IMG/VR virus record: IMGVR_UViG_3300032326_000453
Location: 1 to 25,594 of that record
DNA: 25,594 bases
Strand: one strand, 5' to 3'
Origin: a virus
Shown: positions 14,201 through 21,888 of the stretch, in pieces
Position numbering within the stretch: position 1 is the stretch's first letter
Layout: every line of letters starts with the position of its first letter
Position numbers and translations under genes: made by a program
The notes under the pieces: generated by a model
Told to the model about the DNA's origin: nothing
The model's database searches: none
Seen by the model: the letters and a program-made list of their open reading frames with translations, nothing else

Positions 14201-15723
14201 ATTGAATCACCAATGTGGTCATCACCAACCGCAACTACGATTTTACCCGGAGTAATACCGGCTTCATCACCTATTGAACCGGAATTAGCAGGACCAGATA
14301 TTAATCTTGCAGTAAATCCTGATTCTGCTCCACCTGATGGGTGTTGGTAAATCCAATGATTATTTTGTGAATCCCAAAGTAAAGAACCACTTGCACCTGC
14401 ACCACTTCCACTATCTGCTACCGATATTCCACCAAATCTAACTGCTGGTGTTGCGGTACTTAATTTAACTATATTAGTTCCGATTTCAACAACGGATGCA
14501 GATACATTAGCAAATGATGATGAACCATATACGGTCAATGAACCTGTAATGAAAACCGAACCTGTTATTACTTGTGTTCCGTTAAAATTATTACCACCAT
14601 CTAATTTTGCGTATGAACCACTATTACTATTTAAATTTGCAATTGCGATTGCTGCATTTGATGCCGACGAAATCAAACTTCCACTTACAACACCGATTTC
14701 AGTCATCTTTGTATTAACAGAAGAACTGAATGAGTTTAAGTTTGTTATTGAAACATCTTGTGAATCATTTGTAGTTTTTGCTGCAGATGCAGAACTAATC
14801 AATGAACCCGTAATGGTTGCTAAATCACTATTTTGAGTTAATTGAGAAGATGTGAATGAGTTTATATTTGCAACTGAAGTATTTAAACTTGCAGTTGTTG
14901 AATTTAAGTTAGAAACTGATGTGTTTACACTTGCACTAAATGATTCAATATTAGTTAATCTACCATCTTGTGTATCATTTGTAGATTTTGCAGTTGATGC
15001 AGAACTAATTAAAGAACCTGTAATGGTTGCTAAATCACTATTTTGAGTTAATTGTGAACCACTAAATGATTCTAATGAAGAAATTCTTTGGCTTTGAGTT
15101 GTAAATGTTTGAGCAACTGAAGCACTGAAGTCTCCTGTTACTGATGCAACTGATGCAGATAATGCAGTTAAACTTGCAGAACTTGCTGAGAATGAAGTTG
15201 CAACTGAAGCACTGAAATCACCTGTTACAGATGCAACTGAAGCAGATAAAGCAACTATACTTGCATTACTTGCTGAGAATGAAGTTGCTACTGAAGAACT
15301 AAAATCACCAGTTACCGAAGCAACCGATGCAGATAATGCAGTTATACTTGCATTACTTGCTGAAAACGATGTTACAACTGATGCACTAAAGTTAGTAATG
15401 TTACCAGTAAAATCAGGTATATCATTACCACCACTTCCTAACAAATATAAGGTAGAACTACCACTTGCGTAGTAAGGTACACCTTTTACTAATCCGTTAT
15501 AGGTTCCTGCAGGAAATACATTTGGTGCGTTATTACCAATTAAAAATCTATTTACTGCTTGTATTGAACCACTTTCTACGGCTGCAAACACCATACCCGA
15601 ACCATTCGATGCGGTAATGTTTGACGAACCTGATACGATTATTAATTCACCTTTTTGAAACGATGAGGTTGCTGCCGAAAGGGCTTCTAAACTACCACGT
15701 CTGTGTCTAATGATTTGTGCCAT
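11224..15723 (-). CDS. Giant repetitive coiled-coil-like tail fibre (1499 aa)
   Basis: The largest gene in the window. The N-terminus (RHRRGSLEALSAATSSFQKG, then ELIIVSGSSN) is another fibre attachment-type start. Most of the rest is Ser/Thr/Ala/Asn-rich repeat: at least five SVASVTGDFSxSVA units (three N-terminal, two C-terminal), about six AKSTNDTQDGRLTNLES units, three SGSTLGRLTNLES units, and many SASVNTSVSNLNSFSSS units with hydrophobic positions spaced as in a trimeric coiled coil or beta-spiral stalk. Two globular modules interrupt it: about residues 380-545 (related to module B, with LLWDSQNNHWIYQHP) and about 1155-1241 (FTVRGSSTIVDSTT ... LLWDSTNDYW). The C-terminus ends in the same repeat type (FSTFSSSIETRISLIDGGTY), with no recognised tip domain. 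It probably forms a long flexible fibre, possibly needing a partner for its tip. Confidence 0.85.
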   Translation of the reverse strand: MAQIIRHRRGSLEALSAATSSFQKGELIIVSGSSNITASNGSGMVFAAVESGSIQAVNRFLIGNNAPNVFPAGTYNGLVKGVPYYASGSSTLYLLGSGGNDIPDFTGNITNFSASVVTSFSASNASITALSASVASVTGDFSSSVATSFSASNASIVALSASVASVTGDFSASVATSFSASSASLTALSASVASVTGDFSASVAQTFTTQSQRISSLESFSGSQLTQNSDLATITGSLISSASTAKSTNDTQDGRLTNIESFSASVNTSVSNLNSTTASLNTSVANINSFTSSQLTQNSDLATITGSLISSASAAKTTNDSQDVSITNLNSFSSSVNTKMTEIGVVSGSLISSASNAAIAIANLNSNSGSYAKLDGGNNFNGTQVITGSVFITGSLTVYGSSSFANVSASVVEIGTNIVKLSTATPAVRFGGISVADSGSGAGASGSLLWDSQNNHWIYQHPSGGAESGFTARLISGPANSGSIGDEAGITPGKIVVAVGDDHIGDSIITQATDNSKISVAGGIIVTGSVNATSFVGSIAATNGVVSGSSQITISDTTGYTDFSGSISASFASVIANVGSGVGVSITNLNSFSASTLTRLSNIESFSSSVESKLTEIGVVSGSLIDSASTAKTTNDTQDGRLTNLEATSASVNTSVSNLNLTTASLNTSVTALNTSSASQQVSLDNLNTFSGSTLGRLTNLESTSASVNTSVAALNTSSASQQVSIDALNTFSGSTLGRLTNLESKSASVDTSITALNSSSASQQISIDALNTVSGSNLIRLSNLESTSASVNTSVSALNSSSASQQTSIDTLNTFSGSTLGRLTNLESTSASVNTSVSNLNSFSSSVLTQLTEIGIVSGSLISSASAAKSTNDTQDGRLTNLESKSASVDTSITNINSFTSSVNTRMTEIGSVTGSLISSASAASISIAALNSYTASNTSTTALNAFTASAETRFTEIGVVSGSLFASASTAKSTNDTQDGRLTNLESTSASVNTSISNLNSFSSSQLTQNSTLATYTASVETRLTEIGVVSGSLISSASVAKSTNDTQDGRLTNIESTTASLNTSVTNINSFTSSASGRLSNLESTSASVNTSISALNSSSASQQVSIDALNTVSGSNLSRLSQLETASGSAKVAIGELNNFTSSFKQAISLSGQNVEILGDFTVRGSSTIVDSTTIQLGDNIIELNGTGAANGGLLVKDPTAPSTASGSLLWDSTNDYWKGGTVGNESKLLRQFGDSVVSGSSQITITDTTGFSTFSGSVATSISASNASISSLSASVASVTGDFSSSVATSFSASAASQLSLSSSFASSQATQNGRLDNLESTSGSLNSFSSSINTIIKTKLDAETVVSGSSQIDITSTTGFSTFSGSVATSFSASVASVTALSASVASVTGDFSSSVATSFSASAASVTSLSSSLNTSFSASQAVQDGRLGLLEISTGSLNSFTSSIDTTIKTKLNVETVVSGSSQIDITATTGFSTFSSSIETRISLIDGGTY
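11260..15380 (-). repeat. Degenerate repeat field of the 1499-aa fibre
   Basis: Protein-level repeats built on LTNLESTSASVNTSVSNLNS and VVSGSLISSASAAKS units recur throughout, interrupted by the two globular modules. DNA copies are similar but not identical, giving many partial direct repeats. Boundaries are approximate. Confidence 0.8.
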
Positions 15724-15820
15724 ATTGTAATGTTATTCTCTTAATTAAGGTTATTCGGTAATAAATATGATTTTTATTATGAATTCCGAAATTTTATTTT
15801 ACTTTTTTTTTTAAATTATA
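15724..15820. other. 97-bp AT-rich intergenic region
   Basis: No ORF. In minus order it begins with an A-run, then a hairpin with arms TTCGG (15754-15758) and CCGAA (15786-15790) plus an internal TAATAAA/TTTATTA pairing, with the ATATTTAT motif embedded at 15761-15768. No T-run follows on the minus strand. It likely serves as leader/promoter of the 1499-aa fibre gene. Confidence 0.4.
15761..15768 (-). promoter_or_regulatory. Recurrent ATATTTAT upstream motif
   Basis: Coding-strand CATATTTATTACC, 37 bases before the ATG at 15723, inside a potential hairpin. Inferred promoter element. Confidence 0.4.
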
Positions 15821-16720
15821 TTAAAACTCACCCATATCAATCATATTTGAGTTTGGTTGATTATTTGTTGATGGGTCTCTTGGTGGTGCAATCGATGCAG
15901 TTGAGTCATTTCCATCCAAATAAATTTGAGCCGGAACCGTTGAATCATTATCACCAAATCCACCATCTTGTAAACCAGTTGCATCTACCACTGCTAAAGC
16001 ACCACTTACAATTAATGAGTATCCATCGGAATTTATTGGTGCAATTGTAATACCCTTCAATGTTGCACCCGTCAATTGTGCAGATGAACTAATTACACCA
16101 ACTGCATTTATCTTATTCAATATTGTATTATCAATTGAACTACTAAATCCTGCAAATCTCGCATCACTACTACTAATTGATGTATTGATTGAAGAACTGA
16201 TTGAAATTATATTTGCATTTGATGCACTCAATGAAGTTGCAACCGAAGAACTTAAATTGTTTATAGTTGTATTCATTGAAGAACTGATTGAGTAAATCGT
16301 TGCATAAGAACTACTAAATTGAGATGCAACAGATGAACTAAAGTCTCCACTAGTTGCTTGAACAGATGAACTTAATAATCCAATCAAATATAAACTTTGA
16401 CTATCTGTTACCGCCAATGAAGAACTTAATGTATTCAATGATGCAGTTGTAACATATGTTTGAGATAATAATGCAACTGATTGTGAAATAGATGCACTTA
16501 CAATATTTCTTTCCAAATCACTACTCATTGTCACATCTAATTTAACAACAAATCCGTCATAATTGGATGCCGAAACTAAATTGACTTGTGCAGATGATGA
16601 AAATAATCCAGCACCATCTATAATTTCAAATACAGACGAACTAAAATCAGAACCCACACTTGCTGCTTGTTCTAACGATGAACCACTCTCTATTTGTTTT
16701 AATCTTATTAAACTTGCCAT
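15821..16720 (-). CDS. Coiled-coil-rich phage fibre protein
   Basis: A 299-residue protein with an N-terminus MASLIRLKQIESGSSLEQAA related to the other fibre starts in this cluster. Residues about 60-215 consist of Ser-rich repeats of the form NTTINNLSSSVATSLSASNA and ISSSINTSISSSDARFAGFS, again suggesting a trimeric stalk and resembling the repeat field of the 1499-aa neighbour. The C-terminal 80 residues are more complex (GATLKGITIAPINSDGYSLI, then GALAVVDATG ... NDSTVPAQIYLDGNDST) and end in a flexible Asn/Pro-rich tail. It may be an adaptor or proximal segment for the giant fibre encoded 97 bases downstream. No enzymatic motif is seen. Confidence 0.72.
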   Translation of the reverse strand: MASLIRLKQIESGSSLEQAASVGSDFSSSVFEIIDGAGLFSSSAQVNLVSASNYDGFVVKLDVTMSSDLERNIVSASISQSVALLSQTYVTTASLNTLSSSLAVTDSQSLYLIGLLSSSVQATSGDFSSSVASQFSSSYATIYSISSSMNTTINNLSSSVATSLSASNANIISISSSINTSISSSDARFAGFSSSIDNTILNKINAVGVISSSAQLTGATLKGITIAPINSDGYSLIVSGALAVVDATGLQDGGFGDNDSTVPAQIYLDGNDSTASIAPPRDPSTNNQPNSNMIDMGEF

Positions 16721-16725
16721 ATCCT

Positions 16726-16733
16726 ATAAATAT
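16726..16733 (-). promoter_or_regulatory. Recurrent ATATTTAT upstream motif
   Basis: Coding-strand GATATTTATAGG in the 22-bp gap, only 5 bases before the ATG at 16720. This spacing would give an almost leaderless transcript if it were a -10/-7 element, so promoter function is less certain here. Confidence 0.3.
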
Positions 16734-16742
16734 CTTATATTC

Positions 16743-17417
16743 TTATAATCCGTAAGTCGGTTTTATTGCATTATAATTTTGTGTTATTTCTGCAATTGAT
16801 AATTTTCTATTATACAAATAAAGATTTGCAACATGTCCAAAAGGTTGACCAGCGGTATCATTATTACCCCACCCCCAATGTGTTCTTCCACCCGAACCGA
16901 AATCAATTGTATTTCCTGCCTGTGAACCATTTATGTAGAATGTTTGAGATGCACTATCTCCAACTACTGTATATTGAGTCCAAACCCCAACAAAAGATGT
17001 AAGGTCAAATGTTGAACTTCTAAATGCACTATCCCAATATCCTAATGTGTTTGTTTCATTGGGAATGGTAATTGGTGTATATTTAGGTGAATTTGTATAG
17101 AGTAATGTTCTAAATCCGGAATTATTATTTATCAATCTTGCCCAAGTTACATAGGTATATCCTGTTGTTGGTAAAGTTGGACCTGTTCCATTTACAACAA
17201 CTCTATTATTTCCCGATGTACACTCAAAACATTTTATTCCACTTAATGTAGTAAATGTAGCACCAATCAATGTGTGGTTATATGAATTAGTTAAATCATA
17301 AACCGTTGTTCCACTACCAGGATAACTAGTTGAATTATTTGCATCCAATTGAAGTAATAATCCATTGGTTATTATGGTAGGTAATATACTAAATCCTTTT
17401 GAAAATGAGATTGGCAT
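16743..17417 (-). CDS. LamG/concanavalin A-like lectin-domain tail protein (second of a tandem pair)
   Basis: A 224-residue protein dominated by a concanavalin A/LamG-3-type jelly roll: the opening LLLQLDANNSTSYPGSGTTV (residues 20-39), the central YVTWARLI strand, VGVWTQYTVVGDSASQTFYI with FYINGSQAG, and the closing HVANLYLYNRKLSIAEITQNYN, all hallmark positions of this fold. The ATG overlaps the stop of the upstream LamG gene (TAATG), so they are translationally coupled. Both proteins end NYNxxKxxYGL, showing a tandem duplication with strong divergence. LamG domains commonly bind glycans or surface proteins; here a host-surface adhesin or tail-tip decoration is likely. The ligand is unknown. 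Confidence 0.82.
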   Translation of the reverse strand: MPISFSKGFSILPTIITNGLLLQLDANNSTSYPGSGTTVYDLTNSYNHTLIGATFTTLSGIKCFECTSGNNRVVVNGTGPTLPTTGYTYVTWARLINNNSGFRTLLYTNSPKYTPITIPNETNTLGYWDSAFRSSTFDLTSFVGVWTQYTVVGDSASQTFYINGSQAGNTIDFGSGGRTHWGWGNNDTAGQPFGHVANLYLYNRKLSIAEITQNYNAIKPTYGL

Positions 17418-18184
17418 TATAGTCCGTATTTAGATTTATCTACATTATAATTATTCAAAACTTCCGATGATGTTAATCCTCTATTGTATAATCTAGTAAT
17501 ACCGATTCTACCATTCATCCATTGACTATATTCACCACCATTGTAACTACCGATATAAAGTGGATTAGTTGCATTGAGTAATGAACCTAAACTATGACTT
17601 ACACTACCGATACTTGTTCCATTAATAAAAGTTTCTAGTGAGTTTGAAGCTATGTTTTTCCAAACATATGAAATGTGAGTCCAATTATTAATTATCAATG
17701 TATGACTAGTACTATTTATATAGTTACCCAATCCGTCACCCATTTGGGCAAATACATTAGCATTACTGATTCTCATAGAGTAGGAAACATCGTCACTGCC
17801 ACCACCATTGTTGAACTTACCCAATATAACTTTACCACCACTACTATTGCTAAGATATACCCACGCCTCCATTGTCCAATCACCACTTCCAGGTTCTAAC
17901 AATGCATTATCTGCTACTGAAATTTGTGATGAAGAACCATTATATGTAAAATATGGAGATGTGAAAGATATATTTGACATTGTTCCATTTCTACCATTTC
18001 CACTTAAATCCGTAATAGTTGTTCCACTTCCAGGATATGATGATGGATTAGATGGGTCATAATACAATACTAAACCACTCGTTGTATAAGATGTGGTAGG
18101 CCATATTTGATTATTATTCAAATATGCTTTTGTTGCACTTACTCCGTTAAATTTTATATCGGTTGCATCTCCAAATACTGGCAT
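17417..18184 (-). CDS. LamG/concanavalin A-like lectin-domain tail protein (first of a tandem pair)
   Basis: A 255-residue protein. The N-terminus (IKFNGVSATKAYLNNNQIWP, residues 10-29) is a phage tail-protein start that places a short strand and an IWP motif before an adhesin domain. From about residue 36 a LamG-3 jelly roll follows: GLVLYYDPSNPSSYPGSGTT, DLSGNGRNGTMSN, the core DWTMEAWVYLSN strand, NNWTHISYVWKN with TFINGTSIGS, and the closing GRIGITRLYNRGLTSSEVLN. All expected landmarks are present, so the fold is confident. It starts 3 bases after the 900-aa fibre gene and overlaps the next LamG gene by 1 base. It probably contributes host-surface binding; carbohydrate or protein ligand unknown. 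Confidence 0.86.
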   Translation of the reverse strand: MPVFGDATDIKFNGVSATKAYLNNNQIWPTTSYTTSGLVLYYDPSNPSSYPGSGTTITDLSGNGRNGTMSNISFTSPYFTYNGSSSQISVADNALLEPGSGDWTMEAWVYLSNSSGGKVILGKFNNGGGSDDVSYSMRISNANVFAQMGDGLGNYINSTSHTLIINNWTHISYVWKNIASNSLETFINGTSIGSVSHSLGSLLNATNPLYIGSYNGGEYSQWMNGRIGITRLYNRGLTSSEVLNNYNVDKSKYGL

Positions 18185-18187
18185 AAC

Positions 18188-20890
18188 TTATCCTATTATA
18201 ATGTAAAGAGTTCCACTTACAGGTGTTAATGCTGCGTATGAAGCGGATGTTATTGTTTGCATTGTCAAAAGGTTCGGTGAAGTTACAATTGAACTACCAA
18301 CTGAATTTGATTGAGATGATACATTTAAGTATGCTCCTCTATTATTACCACCACCTTCAAATATTCTTACTCTATCTCTCCATACATCAACAACAACACT
18401 ACCTGTTAAAGTTGTATTTGTTTGTGGTAATGCCAATCCAATTTCCCCACCCTCATCACCACTACCAGTTCCGATATTTACCCCACCTCTTAATGTAGTT
18501 GTACTTGTAAATGTGTTTGTTCCGGTAAATGTATTATTTGTAGATGGTAAGTTTGTATTTGTGTTTAATTCTACTATTGTTAAAGTAGGGCCCATTGATT
18601 CACCAAAGTCAAAAAGACCTGAAATACCACTAACAGTTCTCATACTATATGTGTAAGTTCCAGCCGATGCCGTATCTATTACATTTACACAATATGGTAC
18701 ATTTAAGTTTGAACTATTTTCAACTTGAACAATATTTCCAATTGCAGTTTCATCTCTATAAATTTGTAATCTAGTCCAAGATGAAACATTTACTGGGTTT
18801 GCATCACCGGTCACCATAATTTGAACGGGATTACCTGTTGTAGTAATACTTCCACTTATTATAGATACTCCGGTTGTTGTAATTCCGGTTCTTCTATTTC
18901 CTAATACTTGTACATAATTTGCACTTCCGGTTATAATAGATGCTTCCAATGTATCCAATCTACTATCTACTGATGAAGAGAAAGATGTTAAAACACTACC
19001 ACTCAAAGAGTATCTACTATCATATGAACTTGTCAATTGTGATGAACCACTTATAGTTCCTGCTACCGAACTACCACTAATAATTCTACTATTAAGTGAT
19101 GCACTAAATGCTACAACATCACCAATTCCAAAAACAGAACCTGTCAATGAACCTGTGATTGCTCCACTTGCATCTACTGAAATACTACTACCACTTGTCA
19201 AAGATATTACCGATGCCGATGGTATAGTTAATGCACCTGCTACAACTGCTACTGCACTTACTACTAACGAACCCGTAATATTTTGGTTTCCGTTAAATGA
19301 GTTTGAACCGGTTGTTGCAAATGAAGATGTGTTTATTGTTGTTGAAGAACTTATAAATCCTAATGCCGTTATTTGTGCAGATGAACTTACTAAATTTGAA
19401 GGTAATGGTTGAACACTACCACTCAATGTATATCTTGTATCAAATGAAGAAGTTAATTGTGAAGAACCTGATATTGTTCCTGCAGGTACTGCACCTATAC
19501 TGCCACTAATTACATATCTACTATCATATGAAGATGTTAGTTGAGAACTACCACTAACTAATCCATCCGGTAAACCTGTTAATGTTCCGTTAGAATTAAA
19601 CTCCCATAGTTTAGAAGATTTTGAAAAGTTTATACCAATTCTATAACCCATTTGCAATGAACCATCACTCAATGTAATTTTATTGAATGGATGTTGGTAA
19701 TTTACAGCAGTTACCGTATAAGTTGAACCACCAACAATTGATGCAGTCCAACCAACTGCCACATTTTGTGCATCTGGATAATCAACTATGTATGCCCAAA
19801 ACTCATCATTTGGTGTTGGATTTTCATTGATTGCATATGCAGTTCCACCAGGAATTAATATAGATACTGAACCTGTTATTTTTTGATTTCCAATAAATGT
19901 ATTTGAACCTGTTGTTGCTAATGAAGCCGTTTTTGAATTTAAAACATATCTTGCATCATATGAACTTGTCAATTGTGAAGAACCACTAATTACACCATTA
20001 GTTGCATTTATTGTACCATTAAATGATGTTGCACTTATTGTATATGAAGATGTTAATGGTGTATTAAGTAACATATTACTTCCACTAACTATTATTGATG
20101 CACTATTATTACCTATTAAAATTTCTTCTCCATTGAATGCACCAATCTGCACATAATCACCATATACTAATGCCTGGGTCTTTCCATTTGATAACTCCTG
20201 TACAGATACATTTGCCCAACCCCCAACAGAAGCAGATGGATAAACTCTCATATGAGTTCTATACGGCCCCACATTAAGTTCTGCACCATAGTTTTGAATC
20301 GTATCATCGTCAAAAGAATGAATTAGTAAAGAGTGTTCATATGTTCCAGTTCCATCATCCCAATGTTCAACACCCATACTTAATCCATCGTAGTATCTTC
20401 CAGTTGATGATGTGAATGGTGCAAGTCTTAAAAAGTGTGATTCAGTTCCTACTTCAGGCCAATCTCTTTTAAGTTCTATATTTGAACCACTAACAATTAA
20501 AGAACCAGTAATACTTTGATTTCCAACAAATATATTTGAACCAGTAGTTGCTAAATTTGATAAATTTTGTTCATTGGTTGCATCCAATATTCTTTGATGA
20601 ACTGAAGAACTGAATGATTGAAATGAAGATGTCGTTGTAAATCCTAAATTAGTTATTTGTGCAGATGCACTGACAACATTTCTACCTTTAGTTTCAAAAG
20701 AAGATGTTACGGACTCTAAAGATTGTAATCTATCTCTATCCAATATATTTACTCTGGAAGTAACTGCATCCGCAAGAACATCCAATTCTATTTTATAGGT
20801 TGTTCCATTATCTACACCAACTATCACCGTGTCAAGTGATGCTGAATTTAATGCTGTTAGTTCCGATATTCTTTTTCTTACATTTGCCAT
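18188..20890 (-). CDS. Large modular tail fibre (900 aa)
   Basis: I chose the ATG at 20890, one base after the previous stop, over a TTG at 20899 that overlaps the upstream gene. The N-terminus ANVRKRISELTALNSASLDT, then VIVGVDNGTTYKI, is a widespread phage fibre start. Module A (about residues 128-307) is shared with the 867-aa fibre. Then come repeated strand units of the form GTISGSSQLTSSYDSRYSLS, a non-repeat segment with DEFWAYIVDYPDAQNVAVGW, and a beta-jelly-roll-like segment (about 655-775: VQIMVTGDANPVNVSSWTRL, LQIYRDETAIGN, AGTYTYSMRTVSG). The tip (about 812-870) has GGEIGLALPQ, VVVDVWRDRVRIFEGGGNNR and GAYLNVSS, a common fibre C-terminal motif set. Probably a trimeric host-recognition fibre. 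Confidence 0.87.
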   Translation of the reverse strand: MANVRKRISELTALNSASLDTVIVGVDNGTTYKIELDVLADAVTSRVNILDRDRLQSLESVTSSFETKGRNVVSASAQITNLGFTTTSSFQSFSSSVHQRILDATNEQNLSNLATTGSNIFVGNQSITGSLIVSGSNIELKRDWPEVGTESHFLRLAPFTSSTGRYYDGLSMGVEHWDDGTGTYEHSLLIHSFDDDTIQNYGAELNVGPYRTHMRVYPSASVGGWANVSVQELSNGKTQALVYGDYVQIGAFNGEEILIGNNSASIIVSGSNMLLNTPLTSSYTISATSFNGTINATNGVISGSSQLTSSYDARYVLNSKTASLATTGSNTFIGNQKITGSVSILIPGGTAYAINENPTPNDEFWAYIVDYPDAQNVAVGWTASIVGGSTYTVTAVNYQHPFNKITLSDGSLQMGYRIGINFSKSSKLWEFNSNGTLTGLPDGLVSGSSQLTSSYDSRYVISGSIGAVPAGTISGSSQLTSSFDTRYTLSGSVQPLPSNLVSSSAQITALGFISSSTTINTSSFATTGSNSFNGNQNITGSLVVSAVAVVAGALTIPSASVISLTSGSSISVDASGAITGSLTGSVFGIGDVVAFSASLNSRIISGSSVAGTISGSSQLTSSYDSRYSLSGSVLTSFSSSVDSRLDTLEASIITGSANYVQVLGNRRTGITTTGVSIISGSITTTGNPVQIMVTGDANPVNVSSWTRLQIYRDETAIGNIVQVENSSNLNVPYCVNVIDTASAGTYTYSMRTVSGISGLFDFGESMGPTLTIVELNTNTNLPSTNNTFTGTNTFTSTTTLRGGVNIGTGSGDEGGEIGLALPQTNTTLTGSVVVDVWRDRVRIFEGGGNNRGAYLNVSSQSNSVGSSIVTSPNLLTMQTITSASYAALTPVSGTLYIIIG
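19970..20509 (-). repeat. Fibre module A, copy 2 (paralogous to 8032-8571)
   Basis: A 180-codon segment aligning gaplessly to the 867-aa fibre, about 80 percent identical by eye. Copies lie about 11.4 kb apart in the same orientation, so homologous recombination between them would delete the LamG and giant-fibre genes. Confidence 0.88.
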
Positions 20891-20891
20891 T

Positions 20892-21566
20892 TTATACAAT
20901 TAAGTCTAAACCATTTTCGGTTGATAAAATTATGTCATTTTCTGCAGCAATCGGTATATCTACCAATTTACCTATAACATAAATATCATTTATTGTTACA
21001 TTATCAAAATCAATATATTCATCATTCAATTTTACAACTACATTATTTCCAATTTGAGTAATGGTATAATCTCCAGGAATATGTAAACCATAAACTAAAA
21101 CTTCAAAGTTATCCGATGATGCTCCTTCCGTTCCGTAATCTAAACTAACATTATAAATTGTAAGTGTGTTTTCTGTATTATCGAATGTATCAATTTGTCT
21201 ATTAATATACCTTGCACTATGTTCCAAAATTTCTTGATAAAAAGAAGATATTTTTGTTTTATTATTTACTAATTTTGTTGAGTTTGAATTAGAACGAGTA
21301 TTTGAATTAAATTTGTTTGAAATTGTTGTATCAAATGATGTATTGTAATTATATGCAATAGATGCACTCAACTCTAACATTGCTTGTTCTTGTGATAATG
21401 GATTCCCACTTTCATCTCTGCCATCAAATGATGCCGATAATGATGATTGTAATTTATAATCATCTATTAAATTATCTAAATAACCAGACCCACTCAAATT
21501 ATTTAAATTAATTTGTTTGATTGCTCTATTGAGTTTTCTTGCATTTGAATTAAATTGTCTAAGCAT
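20892..21566 (-). CDS. Unrecognised structural-region protein (224 aa)
   Basis: I do not recognise the family. The N-terminal third is basic and probably helical (LRQFNSNARKLNRAIKQINL), the middle contains Ser/Asn-rich sequence (SNKFNSNTRSNSNSTKLVNN), and the C-terminal 90 residues look like a compact beta domain (NTLTIYNVSLDYG, FEVLVYGLHIPGDYTI, VVVKLNDEYIDFDNVTIND, YVIGKLVDIP). The start overlaps the previous gene by 8 bases and the stop is one base before the next fibre start, so all three are tightly coupled. Position between the gp15-like gene and the first fibre suggests a tail-completion or fibre-attachment role. The C-terminal beta pattern (YDVK ... INDIYVIGKLV) resembles the C-terminal extension of the gp15-like protein, an observation by eye only. 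Confidence 0.75.
   Translation of the reverse strand: MLRQFNSNARKLNRAIKQINLNNLSGSGYLDNLIDDYKLQSSLSASFDGRDESGNPLSQEQAMLELSASIAYNYNTSFDTTISNKFNSNTRSNSNSTKLVNNKTKISSFYQEILEHSARYINRQIDTFDNTENTLTIYNVSLDYGTEGASSDNFEVLVYGLHIPGDYTITQIGNNVVVKLNDEYIDFDNVTINDIYVIGKLVDIPIAAENDIILSTENGLDLIV
20979..20986 (-). promoter_or_regulatory. ATATTTAT occurrence inside a coding region
   Basis: The octamer lies in the C-terminal codons of the 224-aa gene, 88 bases upstream of the 900-aa fibre start. It could be an internal promoter or a chance match. Confidence 0.2.
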
Positions 21567-21888
21567 ATTTTTCTATATCACCTTTTACTTCAATAAAATC
21601 TCTATTATCTAAGTTGAATTCAAATCTACTTCTAATAAATTTGAATAATAATCCACTAGCTCCCATTTCTACAATATAATCTTTTGCTGAAATGTTTTGT
21701 GTATTTATGTATACTCTAACTCTATCTTGTTCCGTTCTATATTCAATTTCTCTTAATACCTCAACAAACTTCCAACCGGTTGCTTCAAAAATCCAATAGG
21801 TAGAATCATTTAAATCTTTTGGGGTTAAGATTGCATTTCCAGGCTTTCTAAACATTTTTTGAGTTATGTCTAATAAACTTCTTTTCAT
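21559..21888 (-). CDS. Unrecognised small structural-region protein (109 aa)
   Basis: A compact alpha/beta protein with no cysteines: MKRSLLDITQKMFRKPGNAI, then WIFEATGWKFVEVLREIEYR, RVRVYINTQNISAKDYIVEM and a closing FEFNLDNRDFIEVKGDIEKY. Not matched to a family I know. Its ATG overlaps the gp15-like stop (TAATG), and its end overlaps the next gene by 8 bases, so it is translated as part of the neck/tail-completion block. Conservation of its position in related phages would support a structural or assembly role; I cannot specify it. Confidence 0.75.
   Translation of the reverse strand: MKRSLLDITQKMFRKPGNAILTPKDLNDSTYWIFEATGWKFVEVLREIEYRTEQDRVRVYINTQNISAKDYIVEMGASGLLFKFIRSRFEFNLDNRDFIEVKGDIEKYA

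Noticed and set aside
11260-15380. CRISPR-like or regularly spaced direct repeats
   Set aside because: The repeats are in frame, degenerate, and encode periodic protein sequence; there are no conserved repeat units with unrelated spacers.
15754-15790. Hairpin TTCGG...CCGAA as a terminator
   Set aside because: The T-run follows it only on the plus strand, where there are no genes; on the minus strand it is preceded by an A-run and followed by mixed sequence. It also needs a 6-base bulge.
16743-20890. Diversity-generating retroelement variable region in the fibre or lectin genes
   Set aside because: No reverse transcriptase or template repeat is present in the window, and differences between the paralogous modules are not restricted to adenine positions as far as I can see.
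20891-20899. TTG at 20899 as start of the large fibre
   Set aside because: It would overlap the upstream gene; the ATG at 20890 directly after that stop gives the usual MANVRKRISEL fibre start.
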